Of a DNA stretch of 64,000 bases, positions 22,287-32,420 are shown one piece after another. Every line of letters begins with the position of its first letter. Within the stretch, counting starts at the first letter, position 1. The translations under genes and the position numbers were made by a program. The notes below the pieces were generated by a model. The model had not been told where the DNA came from, ran no database searches, and saw only the letters and a program-made list of their open reading frames with translations. Source of the stretch: Armigeres subalbatus (lineage: Eukaryota; Arthropoda; Insecta; Diptera; Culicidae); assembly GCF_024139115.2 (NCBI RefSeq), contig NW_026942946.1, positions 558,001 through 622,000 on the forward strand, given 5' to 3'.

Positions 22287-22573
22287 GGGGCCCTCCTTAG
22301 CCGTGCGATAAGACGCACGGCTACAAAGCAAGACCATGCTGAGGGTGGCTGGGTTCGATTCCCGGTGCCGGTCTAGACAATTTTCGGATTGGAAATTGTC
22401 TCGACCTCCCTGGGCATGAAAGTATCATCGTGTTAGCCTCATGATATACGAATGCAAAAATGGTAACTTGGCTTAGAAACCTCGCAGGTAATAACTGTGG
22501 AAGTGCTTAATGAACACTAAGCTGCGAGGCGGCTCTGTCCCAGTGTGGGGATGTTATGTCAATAAGAAAAAGG
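22287..22573 (+). mobile_element. tRNA-derived SINE, Feilai-like
   Basis: The head has a pol III A box (TAGCCGTGCGATAAGACGC) and B box (GGGTTCGATTCCCGG), followed by a tRNA-unrelated body (GTATCATCGTGTTAGCCTCA, CACTAAGCTGCGAGGCGG) and a short A/G-rich tail. The same sequence occurs at 31146-31423 and, split, at 55376. The family resembles Feilai, the abundant Aedes SINE; the name is from memory. Confidence 0.8.
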
Positions 22574-22589
22574 TAGTCAGAAAAAATAT

Positions 22590-22790
22590 TTTAAGGAATG
22601 TATTCAACCGTCTAAGACGAGTTAAGTACTCTCCATTTAATTCCACCAAATATTTCGATATCTTTGCAGATACGTATTTCGACCACAACTGTGTGGTCGT
22701 CTTCAGTGTCTCGTACTTGACTCAACTTGCCACAATCGACAACTTAACTTAACTTAACTACTTACCTCGTCTTAGACGGTTGAAGAAGAT
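22590..22790. repeat. GTCTAAGACGAGTTAAG repeat, copy 1 (foldback)
   Basis: The left part has ACCGTCTAAGACGAGTTAAG and the right end has CGTCTTAGACGGTTGAAG inverted. Between them lies GATACGTATTTCGACCACAA and CGTCTTCAGTGTCTCG. Four further copies are at 36762, 41053, 55995 and 56955. The CTTAA repeats near 22745 are a short local expansion. Confidence 0.75.
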
Positions 22791-23120
22791 AGTATTTATT
22801 GATACTCTATAGGAGGTTATCGTGACCATTATGAGAGCAATAATAAAACAGTTTTAATTTTATTGGATTATTGTCATTCCATTCCCAACGAATCTTTTGT
22901 TCTTATTTTCGAAAGATAACAATCAATTTTCCATGGTAGATTTGTGAAAAATAAATGATAAGTAACTTTTTTTTTTCTATAGTTTATGAAGCATTTTAGT
23001 ATGTATGAAATGTATGCGCAACAAAATTTATCGTGAATAATGCATTTGTAGGAGCTTAAAATCAATGCGCTTCAAAATCAAAGAATATTTACATTAAAGT
23101 TTGTGTGTTAGCGTTTGTGT
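22791..23120. other. Gene-free stretch
   Basis: AT-rich, with nothing recognised. Confidence 0.4.
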
Positions 23121-23124
23121 TTAT

Positions 23125-24360
23125 GGGCTTTGGGACAGTTCGTCGAATGACATTTCGTCGAATGACGTTTAGTCGAATGACATTTAGTCGAAAGTACATT
23201 TGGTCGAATGGACATTTAGTCGAATGGACAGTTAGTCGAATGGAAATTTAGTCAAATGGGCATTTAGTCGAACGGACATTTAGTCGAAAGGACATTTAGT
23301 CGAATGAAAATTTAGTCGAATGTTGAAAGTGTGTAGTTGGTAATAGGTAATTAGTTAAATGGAGAATTCGTCAATAGATTTTTGGTTGAATTTGAATAAA
23401 TAATCCACAAGATTCATGGATAAACCGATAAGAGGAATTCAGTCGACGTGAGGAAGTTCAGCGGAAGTGCAATAGAGCGGAAGAAACGAATATGGATGTC
23501 AATGAGGATTTTCACCTGAGCTAAAGAAACTTCTGGAAACTCCTACAGAGATAGCAAAATATTAGGTACTGATGGTGAAATGACATTTGGTCAAATGACA
23601 TTTCGTCGAAAGGACGTTTAGTCGAAGGGATATTTGGTCGAATGAAAATGGTTTTCTTATTCTTTTCATTGAAACTCTTTCTTTCCCTCAATATTTATAC
23701 AATAATTAGTTCAGAATGAAATTGTCTTCTTACCATAATTCGTTTATTATTGGCCGAAAATTTAATTACGACCTAATGGTCATATGAATTTCTGGTGAAA
23801 TGGTGACTGAATTTCTTTTGACCATGTGGTATAGATTCATCGTAGTCGGTTAGAGGGGTTCGCCAATATCAATATCCAGTCGGAAATATTCTTGAGATAT
23901 TCACCGTTCTCGTATTAATTATTCTTTTTATGGACCCATCATTCTTTGAACAATATTGGAGCAATAATTATGTGACTTTTAGAAAACCCGAATAAATCAT
24001 TTATTTTTTTATTGTTATTGGTTAAAGTTCTTTTCTTTCAAATAGCCATTCGACGGAACGTTGTTAGACTAAATTTACCAAGATTTTTAATTCGAAAACT
24101 CGCTTTCGACCAAACGTCATTCGACCAAATGTACGAAAATTTTTCATACTAAAATCAGATTTCGACTAAATATCAATTCGACCAAATGTCCTTTCGACCA
24201 AACGTCATTCGACCAAATGTCCTGCGTATCTAGTGGATTAAATAAACATTTTCGACTAAATGTCCTTTCGACCAAATGTCCATTCGACGTAATGTCATTT
24301 CGACCAAATGTCATTCGACTAAATGTCATTCGACGAAATGTCTTTCGACGAAATGGTATA
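23125..24360. mobile_element. Foldback-like element made of TTTAGTCGAATGGACA words
   Basis: 23130-23340 is a run of about a dozen degenerate units of 15-20 bp (ATTTAGTCGAATGGACA, ATTTCGTCGAATGAC), with a few more at 23580-23645. 24040-24355 carries the same units inverted (TTTCGACCAAATGTC, TTCGACGAAATGTC). The layout is two inverted arrays of short words around about 600 bp of AT-rich DNA, like a foldback or subterminal-repeat transposon. There is no coding capacity. Confidence 0.7.
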
Positions 24361-24469
24361 GATTCGTGTTTATGTAATTTAATAAATTGCAATTCGTTAA
24401 AAACATTTCTATTTCAAGCAGTATGGAATGTAGTCAGCATGATTTCGTGAAAATACTCCAAAAATAACT

Positions 24470-24880
24470 GAATTATACCAATGAATCTGATGAATTTTTG
24501 CCTTTCTCGTACAACAAAGTTGTACCGAAAGCCTATTTGACCTATTTGATCCAAAAAAGAACTTTTGATATAAGGACCGCCCCATCGTGTTATATACCGG
24601 TCGACTCAGCTCGACGAACTGAGGTGATGTCCCTATGTGTGTATGTATGTATGTGTGCAAATTTTGTAGACACACTTTTTGGAACTAGCATTATCCGATT
24701 TACTCGCAACAAGTTGCATTCGACGGGAAATGCGGTCCCATTGTTTGCTTGGACCGATCGGACACTGCATTAAGAAATTATTGAAAAATCATTGTTTTTT
24801 TCCAAAGGCCCCCATCTGGAAAAAATAGAAGGTTGTATCCGAGACACGACCGCCAATTGTACGTAGGATTACGTGAAGTA
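24470..24880. repeat. Unclassified dispersed-looking repeat with (GTAT)n
   Basis: GACCGCCCCATCGTGTTATA, GACTCAGCTCGACGAACTGA and a TGTGTGTATGTATGTATGTG run, followed by GACCGATCGGACACTGCATT, look like a repeat I associate with culicine genomes. I cannot verify this, and I see no inverted ends. Confidence 0.35.
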
Positions 24881-25116
24881 TAAAAGATTTTATTTTGAAA
24901 TTCAGACTATGTTCCCTGGCGCTGATTTTTCAAATTGGGGCTGTAAATTCTGGGTTGGAATATCCTCGGCATGTTTGCATACCCTCGAAATAAATGGGCG
25001 AAAACCCGATTGTTGCTATAAACTCATTTCGGTTTATAACTATAAGCAGAGTATGAAAGAAACAGAAGATTGGTTAACAACAACCTTGACAACAACTTTC
25101 TTCGTGAATATTTGGT

Positions 25117-25132
25117 GGCCCTGAAAAGGGCC
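25117..25132 (-). terminator. Histone mRNA 3' stem-loop, canonical
   Basis: The minus strand reads AAAC GGCCCTTTTCAGGGCC ACC, an exact match to the stem-loop consensus of replication-dependent histone mRNAs (6-bp stem, UUUC loop, ACC flank). No histone coding sequence is recognisable upstream of it on the minus strand (25140-25530). It is therefore an orphan element, plausibly the 3' end of a lost histone gene. Confidence 0.8.
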
Positions 25133-25529
25133 GTTTGTTTATGTTGGCTTGAAGCCTTTTGAAGTGATGTACGCCGTGGTCCCGATGAATATTATCGGCT
25201 GTATCAATGTTCTATTGGGCTGAATCTGTAGAAAACAAAGAAAAGAACAAAACGGAAAGAATGTTTCATATTAAAGACATTATGATCTAAATATAAATTT
25301 ACTTAGCAAATACTCAAGCTTCATTTTCAATTATCTATTTTTGCTACGGACTGTACGGCTGATGTAAATGATTGGTCATTCAGGTTGAAATCGAACGTTT
25401 TGGCGATGAACTCAACAACGACGATCAGTGACGTCAATCCACTGCACTGGGATGGCATTGGTTCTAGAATAAAATAACATAACTGATAAAGAGAACTATG
25501 TTTAATTCTAAATCATTAGTTTTGCCTCG

Positions 25530-25815
25530 GGACAACGCAAGAATTGACAAAATAGACCGGTGGTAGGAGAAGTACGTGCAGTATCTCTTGCATTTCACAC
25601 TTACGTTCCGGGTGAACGTTAGATCGAGACATGTGCCACCCAAAGTAGTCGCTATAGTTGGATCCGAAGCCAGATAGACAAACTGCTTCATGAACCAGAT
25701 GAAACCTCTGTTCTCCTCTTTCGTCACATCAATGTTGAAGTCTCCCGACACTACCACTGGCATGGCAACATGGGTGTACTTTATCAGGTTGCGCACTAAG
25801 AAATAAAAGAAGAAG
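25530..25815 (-). pseudogene. Endonuclease/exonuclease/phosphatase-like fragment
   Basis: The minus-strand frame reads MPVVVSGDFNIDVTKEENRG, then FMKQFVYLASDPTIATTLGG and TCLDLTFTRNVSVKC, then YFSYHRSIL. SGDFN is the GDxN-type motif of the AP-endonuclease superfamily; TCLDLTFTR and the SYHR end match the downstream Asp/His motifs in position. Such domains occur in LINEs and at the C-terminus of Helentron-type Helitrons. The spacing and the ATTLGGTCLDL wording make me favour the latter, weakly. The flanking parts of the 147-codon frame look unrelated. A fragment only. Confidence 0.55.
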
Positions 25816-25963
25816 GAGAAGAAGAGGCCCTGGTTATGTACGGAAGCACTGGCAACAAACGAATACCAATGATACGGCTCCCAAAGGGCCAGGGCCTGGG
25901 ACTTCATGCGAACGTATTCTGACCAGCCGAAGTCTGGTTATCTCGACAGAATCGGCAGGACAA

Positions 25964-26191
25964 TTGCATCGCAGCGCCAAACCAGACATCACCGGCAGTG
26001 GAAAGGCTGCGAAAAAGACAACAGCGATGATGATTGCTACGAGCGGCGGCGGCAAGGCTCAGAGAAACATTATCAAGGGCGTCTCATCGAAGGCGCCGAG
26101 CATTATAAACATCCTCGTAAACGACATCTTCGTGCGTATCGAGCTGGCCAAGCCCGCCGTCTCGGAGGGTTCCAAAGTCGTCACCAAGTAA
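25964..26191 (+). pseudogene. Histone H2B pseudogene with internal deletion
   Basis: H2B is a core nucleosome histone. The 75-codon frame reads AKPDITGSGKAAKK, GKAQRNIIKG, VSSKAPSIINILVNDIFVRI, then ELAKPAVSEGSKVVTK and a stop. This matches the H2B N-tail (SGKAAKK, GKAQKNI), the alpha-2 start (SSKAMSIMNSFVNDIFERI) and the C-terminal helix (ELAKHAVSEGTKAVTK). About 30 residues between IFERI and GELAKHA, covering the rest of alpha 2, alpha 3 and their loops, are missing without loss of frame, and the end is shortened. The N-tail has an insertion of Thr/Met/Gly-rich residues. A degenerate histone 3' stem-loop follows 45 bp downstream. It is therefore a copy of the genomic gene, not of a polyadenylated mRNA. 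Confidence 0.85.
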
Positions 26192-26235
26192 GTCAGCTTC
26201 TAGTGAATGAACGAGGACGTAGCTCCACATAAAAT

Positions 26236-26250
26236 GGCTCTTTTCAGTCC
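26236..26250 (+). terminator. Degenerate histone 3' stem-loop of the H2B pseudogene
   Basis: GGCTCTTTTCAGTCC matches GGCTCTTTTCAGAGCC except in the 3' half of the stem. A purine-rich CAGAGAGAAGAGG follows where the U7 snRNA-binding element would be. Confidence 0.65.
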
Positions 26251-26259
26251 CACTCAGAG

Positions 26260-27540
26260 AGAAGAGGAGTTTTCGTACCGCGCTCGCCGGAAATCCCAAT
26301 TTTGAAATGAATTTCCACTTCACTGCTACTGATGCCAATGTCAGCCAATTTATTATTTGCCGCTGGAACACAATAGACGTCATTCATTCTAATTCATTAT
26401 TTTGCAACGTCTACCTGCAAGGAGCGCATGGGCTGCTACCGTCAAAGAATTTCGCCCGTCACTAAGTGATTATGATTTGCATTTTTTTCAAATTTCTCTT
26501 CTTTATGTTTCCAATGACACACCTTTCCAATAAAAGACAGCAAGAATACCGAAATCAGAATCTTGGGAAAATTGCAATTATATGAGACGTAATAATTGCA
26601 AATAAATTTGCAGCGTTTACTTCCCGCGCTTTTACTGCTACCTGTTTCAACTTGCTACCATCGCCAAGCGGTTATGATTTGAAGAAAATATTTCGACTCT
26701 ACCTTCTCTTGCGTACAATGATAGATTTGACAACAATCGATTTTGATCCACAATGCGTCTTTCTAATCACTCATAGCAAAAAAACGATAGTCCGTACCTC
26801 ACGTAGAAATTTCACTTGAATGCTGCCGCTGTCGAACAGTCATTCGGTAATTTTCTGCTAAGTAGCCACTATTAAGAAAACACTTTCAGTGACGACACTG
26901 GTATCCGGGGACCGTAATCGACACCATTTTTGCAATCAACCCTTTCTTCTCATAAAATTTTGGGTCCTGAAAAGAACCGATTTTCTGTTCACAATGCGTC
27001 GCTAATAGTAACTAAACGATAGCCTTCTGTGCTTGCGATGCACATAAGCGATTGGTCTGTTTATTGATTTTTCAGTGCCTGGTAAAACTCAATTTTCAAT
27101 AGTTTAGCATCTTGAATGCATTTTTTCAATAGTTGAGCAAAATCTTAAGGAGTTCGTCGATCGATTAACACCAAATCGTTTGCAAGACGACGGCTGAGTT
27201 ATTAGCCCATACTTCCTGACCACGTTTCCCGAAAAAAAAAACGATTTTTTTTTCAAATGTGGTGGCAATGCATTTTAATCAATGCAAAATTGTCAAAAAA
27301 TGTGATCTATTCCCCTAAAGAGCTTTTCTGACCTTTCTAATGTGATTTTTTTATATTTTGTAATGCATGAGAATGGCATCATTATTACTAGGAGGATTAA
27401 ACTGTTTTTTCTTAATATGACAGTTTCATCACATTCATCACCAAAATGGCGACAGTAATTTTTATGAAAATAAAAAATCTTACGATAAATAGCTAAATTG
27501 ATTTCGTGATAACCTCAATATTTCTACTTGGTTACTTCAT
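26260..27540. repeat. Diverged duplications of histone 3' flanking DNA
   Basis: Segments at about 26700-26800 and 26930-27020 are diverged direct copies: both have a CACAATGCGTC word followed by CAAAAAAACGATAGTCC or TAACTAAACGATAGCC. GTCACTAAGTGATTATGATT (26458) and CGCCAAGCGGTTATGATTTG (26661) form another pair. 27100-27540 shows nothing recognisable. Confidence 0.5.
26963..26978 (-). terminator. Third histone-type 3' stem-loop
   Basis: The minus strand reads GGTTCTTTTCAGGACC followed by CAAAA. The stem pairs throughout if one G-U is allowed, and the loop and flank fit the histone consensus. No histone coding sequence is visible upstream on that strand. Confidence 0.65.
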
Positions 27541-27550
27541 TGCCGTTTTA

Positions 27551-27727
27551 GGGCCGATGTCCACGTAGCGGTTTTTACGCTGCATGCATGCCGCGTTCAC
27601 GCAAGATACCAAGCATCAAATGGAGTAATGCACACGTAGACGTGTGCACGACTACATTTGATGCTGGATACCTTGCGTGGACGCGGCGTGCACGCAGCTT
27701 GAAAAAACGCTACGTGGGCATCGGCCC
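27551..27727. mobile_element. PIF/Harbinger-type MITE, 177 bp
   Basis: The left end GGGCCGATGTCCACGTAGCG is mirrored at the right (CGCTACGTGGGCATCGGCCC), and similarity continues through TGCATGC/GTGCACGC, CGCGTTCACGCAAG and CAGCATCAAATG. A TTA trinucleotide flanks each side (27548-27550, 27728-27730), the typical Harbinger target. A shortened relative sits at 2459-2533. Confidence 0.85.
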
Positions 27728-27886
27728 TTAAACTTGTAATAAAACCTGGCCCTAATTACACTTCTCTGCAACATATGGCGTCCTATTTCACAATATACGC
27801 CCAGTGGATAAGCCACTGTTTTTCCTATGCCAGATCTATGAAAGGTCGGAGTTCTGTTGAATCGCACCAAGCTCCAACAAAAATTA

Positions 27887-28658
27887 GGGGAACATGTGGT
27901 AAAATGAACACGTTAAGGACTTGCGTCGAATTCAATCATAAAACGAGGATAATTTGCTAGTTTTACCACTTGGTTCAGCAATTTAACTCATATTTTTATT
28001 GCACTGAACAATTTTTCGCTAATAAACATTGTTTTATATAGTTTTTCATCGAAATAAAAAACATCGAAATTTCGTATGTACAAAAATAGTGCGGATAAAA
28101 TGAACACTACCTGGTGGTAAAATGAACATCACTTCTAAAACCCTATTGAAACATTTAATTTTGTTTTTTTAACTCTAGCACTGCATATATAACTAGTTAA
28201 GATTATGAGAGCCTTTTGAAAAATCTGGTATAACTTTTGAAAAGCTCTTAATTATCAATATAGTAAAAAGAAGAAAAAAAGTTTTGAAATATCAGTTATT
28301 TTTAAATTAAATTTACATATTCAAAGTTTTATATTGGTTATTTGATATGGTTTGTTTCTTGAACTTCCGCTTCACAATTGTGGTTGTGGCTGTGGTTAGA
28401 ACAGGTTTGAATCAATGTTATTATGGATTTATTAGGAATTAATGCTTGCGGAAAAATGGTTAAAAATTACATCATACCCTATTTTTACGGCCACGTTTGA
28501 TATTTTGGATAGTAATAGCTATTCGTTCGGTCTCAAAACCAAAATATTAGCTCAGGTACCTTATTTTATTTTGAGGAAAACGTGTACATGATTAACATAC
28601 GCCTAAATAGTGTTTTAATATAAATATAGCCAACTGTTCATTTTACCACCTCTTCCCC
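27887..28658. mobile_element. TA-flanked MITE, 772 bp, GTGGTAAAATGAACA ends
   Basis: Inverted ends GGGGAACATGTGGTAAAATG and GGGGAAGAGGTGGTAAAATG are followed by AACA on both sides. TA flanks lie at 27885-27886 and 28659-28660. Two further GGTAAAATGAACA-like words sit internally near 28095-28125. No transposase. Confidence 0.85.
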
Positions 28659-28956
28659 TACCTATTTTTCAGCCCAAGCTTTCGCTTAGCAAATTTAATT
28701 GATTAAAACTCGTATTGAGTACTATCCTACAACAAATGTGTGGATATGAAATGATTTAGGTTTTACTTTGACGATTAAAATATTACAAGTCAGGTGCGTT
28801 TTGGCTGAGCCCCGAACAAAAAGAAAATTCTAGGCGCGTCTACAAAAAAATAGCAAAAATCTACGGCATTTTTACGGAACTTGTGTTCTCTACGATATAC
28901 GAAAATTGGATAATTCGTATTTTTTTCCAAATGCACTTTACAGGAATCAGAACTAG

Positions 28957-30950
28957 ACCTGTGCGCTGATTGAAATTTTATTGGCGGTGCCGGTTTGGGT
29001 CGGCGTGGACTAACTTTGTGCATAAAAATTTGCGAATTTCTTTGGAAGCTTCCAGGAATTCCTCCGAAAGTTCCTTTGGAAATTCCTTCAAGAATTCAAC
29101 CGGAAGTTCCTCCAAAAATTGCTTCAGCAGTTCTCCCAGAAGCTCCTTCAGGATTTTTTCCGGAGTGCCTCTAGGAATTGCTCCCGAAGCTCCTCCAGGA
29201 ATTCCTCCAGTAGTTCCTCCAAGAATTTCTCCATAAGATCCTCCTGGAATTTCTCCGGAAGTTCCTTCTGGAATTTCTCCAAAAGTTCCTCCAAGAATTT
29301 CTCAAAAAGTTTCTCCAAGAATTTCTCCGGAGGTTTTTCCAGGAATTTCTGCGGAAGCTCCTCTAGGAATTCATCCGAAAGTTCATCCAATAATTATTCG
29401 GGAAGTTCCTACGGGAATCCCTCCAGAAGTTCCTTAAGGAATTCTTCCGGAAGTTCATCCAGAAATTCCTTTGTAGGTTCCTCCAAGAATTCCTGCGGAA
29501 TATTCTCCAAGAATTACTGCGGAATTTTCTCTAGAAATTCCAGCGGATTTTCATCTAGAAATTCCAGCGGAATTTCCTCCAGGAACTCCTCCGCTAGTTC
29601 CTCCGGAAGCTCCTCCAGCAATTCCTCAGGAAGTTCCTCCAGTAATTCTTCCGGAAGTTCTTCCAGTAACTATTCTGGAGGTTCATCCAGAAATTTATAT
29701 GAAAATTTCTCCATGAATTCCTACGAAAGCTTTTCCATGAATTCCTCCGGAGATTTGTTCAGAATTTCTTTCCTTATCTATAGGCGTATCTCCAAATTAC
29801 TCCGGAAGTTCTTGTAGTAGTTGTTCCAGAATTTCTTCCAGAAAATGTTGCTTCAATTGCTTTGCCAGGAATTCCACTAGGAGCTACTCCAGACATTCAC
29901 ATCAGAATTCCATTAGGTTATTTGACAGATACAAGAACTTTTAATAAATTACTTCGAAAATTCTCCTGATATCCCTTTGAATTTTTTTTTAAATTCACAT
30001 GGAATTCCGCTGTACCCAAAATTTTGCACAGTTGTTAAGGACCAAGAATGGCTTCGAAAACCCGTTGATTTGAAAAAAAAAATTGCAACGACGCCCCATT
30101 CTATTATTTTTTTTTTCCAAGAACTCTACTCAAAAATCGTTTACAAATTCTTAAGAAGTTTCTTCAGGATTTATTCTTCAAATTCCTAAAAGAGTTCCTT
30201 CAGAAATTCTTTTTGTTATTCTAACAGAAAATGTTACAAAAATACTTCCGAAAATTTCAGAAAAACATCAATGGTTATTCATCTGAAAATCCACCCGGAA
30301 ATTTATCTTCAAATTATTTAATGAAATGTTCCTGATAATTCCCACGGGAGCTTTTCCAGAAACCATTGAAGTCATTTGGCGATAGCTGTTTCAATAAGTA
30401 GCTAATAATCTCCTAAATCCGTCTAATAAAAATGTCGGAGGAAAAAACGTATTTAATACTCATTAAAACTGCTATCGCCGAATCTTAACTGTACAACTTC
30501 AGTCATTATCTTTTAAAAGGAAAATACCGCCCATGTGCAGAAATTACTACCGAAATTCCTCTAAAAAATTCTTCAGATAATCCCCAACAATTTGTTGAAA
30601 AATCATCATTTCTAAATATATCAGCTTATTTTCTTCAAAAATTCTTTCAGAAATTCCTCTATGAATGAGGCATTCTTAGAAAATTCCATGAATGGCGCCA
30701 GAATATATTTTTGAAAGAAGAATTCAGGTTCATAACTCCTGGACGATTTGGTGAAGAAATTCTAAAATTTGAAGATTTTTTTTAAAGCAAACTTATGTGG
30801 AATATAAAAAAGTCTTGCTGAATTTCTAAACACATTTTACATGTGATTCTGAAATACGGAAGGAATTCTTGTAAAAATTTCCGGAGGTATTCATGAAATA
30901 ATTCCTTAAATTCCTGAAACATAATTTCCACATTTTCTGAAACATTGAAA
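28957..30950. repeat. Repeat with GC-rich head and GAATTCC minisatellite tail
   Basis: A head (CCTGTGCGCTGATTG, GGCGGTGCCGGTTTGGGTCG) precedes a 24-bp-type minisatellite of GGAATTTCTCCGGAAGTTCC units at 29040-29830, about 30 copies, which then fades into degenerate units to about 30950. Similar heads occur at 40595 and, inverted, at 54000-54090. Long open frames across the array (for example 232 codons of Ser/Asn/Gly-rich sequence) arise because the unit length is a multiple of three. Confidence 0.7.
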
Positions 30951-31145
30951 GTCTGGTAGATTTCTAAGAAAAAAATGTTTATTATTGGCCGTTGTATAGC
31001 AAGTTGACCTTACGAAGACATTTTCCCACAACGTTTTTCGCACTTATTTAGCTTCAGATCAGCTCTATGCTAGGTTCAGTTGCCATTTCGATTTGAAGAC
31101 TTTATCGGAAATGAGAATAAATTCTCCATATATACTTGGAAGTTG

Positions 31146-31423
31146 GAGCCCTCCTTAGCCGTGTGGCAAGATGCGCGGCTACAAAGCAAGACCACGCTGA
31201 GGTTGGCTGGTTTTGATTCCCGGTCCGGTATAGGCAATTTTCTTTACTTCCCTGAGCATAAAAGTATCATCGTGTCGTGATAGCATGACATACAAATGCG
31301 GAAAATTGTAATTTGGCCAAGAAACCTCGCAGTTGATAACTGTGGAAGAGCTTAATGAACACTAAGCTGCGGCAATGTCCCAATGGGACATGTAATGCCA
31401 ATGAAGATGAGAATAAGAAGAAG
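31146..31423 (+). mobile_element. tRNA-derived SINE, Feilai-like (second copy)
   Basis: The same structure as 22287-22573: A box TTAGCCGTGTGGCAAGATGC, a damaged B box (GGTTTTGATTCCCGG), body GTATCATCGTGTCGTGATAG and CACTAAGCTGCGG, ending in a GAAGATGAGAATAAGAAGAA tail. TATAT..GGAAGT words on both sides may be a degraded target duplication. The B-box C-to-T change suggests it is no longer transcribed. Confidence 0.8.
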
Positions 31424-31907
31424 TATATGGAAGTAGATAAATGTCGTATAAAAATGGTTGTAAATGTGTATTTCGAGCAAAATAAAACTTTTGTTAAAAT
31501 GTACGAAACCCCACATACTAGGTAAATCCGTTTACCGGTTCTAATCGGTTCAAATAAGACCCAGGAAGCATAAAACTACCATAGATTGTCATAACTTATG
31601 AAATCATGAAGTTTGATGCGTCACATGATGGTATTCGTCTATTTCCGTAAAGTGTACGGCGGAACGTCCGGAATCAGGAATGCAGGTCATATTTTCGACC
31701 GATAAAACTGGGCATTGTTTATGTGTCGTTTTCAGGGAACATTGCCAATAACAACAACATTGTCTTCTCTTGTAAATGTTGGGACAAATTCAACTCGCAA
31801 TAAGCGTTTGACCCAAACTGCAACCGAATAGGACAATGGTCGCCTGCCGCGCATTTTGAGAAGTCGTCGGTTTTCGATGATGTTTTTGGTTAAATAAGTA
31901 TCAGTTA

Positions 31908-32135
31908 TCAAAGTTTAGACATAAACTCAACCATCTGTTGACATGATTTGTGTTTTTCTTCTGAAATATACAAGTTATCACAGTTTGTAAAGTTCTCAAC
32001 AATTTCCTCTCCATGTTTGTTGCAAATAAAATGGAACGCAACATTGTCTCCATCCTCTGCATATGAGGACAAAGAGTTATCGCTATTCTCTTTTGTTGCT
32101 TGTTTTTGTTTTTTTGTATTTTTCAGCGGCATGGT
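31908..32135 (-). CDS. Unrecognised short acidic open reading frame
   Basis: From an internal Met (MPLKNTKKQKQATKENSDNS) the frame runs about 75 codons to a TGA-free TAA-type end, with a charged, Ser/Asn/Glu-rich start (SSYAEDGDNVAFHF) and a Cys/Asn-rich end (NFTNCDNLYI). An upstream extension of 28 codons is possible. Its composition is more protein-like than that of neighbouring frames, but I recognise no domain. It lies next to an inverted repeat (32225-32420) and may be part of a mobile element. Confidence 0.2.
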   Translation of the reverse strand, partial: TMPLKNTKKQKQATKENSDNSLSSYAEDGDNVAFHFICNKHGEEIVENFTNCDNLYISEEKHKSCQQMVEFMSKL

Positions 32136-32224
32136 CGTTTTTATCAAAATATCTAAAACAATCATTTCCGAAGTACACGGAACCGCGAAACAACTCACTT
32201 TACGGTTCCTTTCACTCAAACCCG

Positions 32225-32420
32225 CCCTTGCGTGGAAGAAGCCAAAAATAAGTAAAATACGAAAAAAATCTGGTGAGTATTTTACCTTTACTCACGTGTT
32301 GAATTTTCACCCACTATGAAATTCCACCAACTCCAACAACAACCACCAACAAAAAATGTTATTTTCACTCACCCGGGACTATGGTGAAAACAACTCAAAT
32401 TTGGCTTCTTCCACGGAACA
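32225..32420. repeat. Inverted repeat with GTGGAAGAAGCCAAA ends
   Basis: CGTGGAAGAAGCCAAAAAT near 32231 is mirrored by ATTTGGCTTCTTCCACG near 32399. Between them GAGTATTTTACC and GTTATTTTCACTCAC words suggest a decayed hairpin MITE. Confidence 0.5.

Noticed and set aside
22287..22573. Genuine tRNA gene at the pol III boxes
   Set aside because: The head does not fold into a full cloverleaf with paired acceptor stem and continues into a conserved SINE body.
23125..24360. CRISPR-like array
   Set aside because: Eukaryotic context, degenerate words without constant repeats and unique spacers, and inverted arrangement.
25137..25460. Histone H2A coding remnant upstream of the minus-strand stem-loop
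   Set aside because: Translations in all minus frames gave no convincing H2A wording; only the stem-loop is supported.
29119..29817. 232-codon Ser/Asn/Gly-rich frame as a silk- or FG-like protein
   Set aside because: Same minisatellite cause as at 43-47 kb; the opposite strand is also open over much of it.
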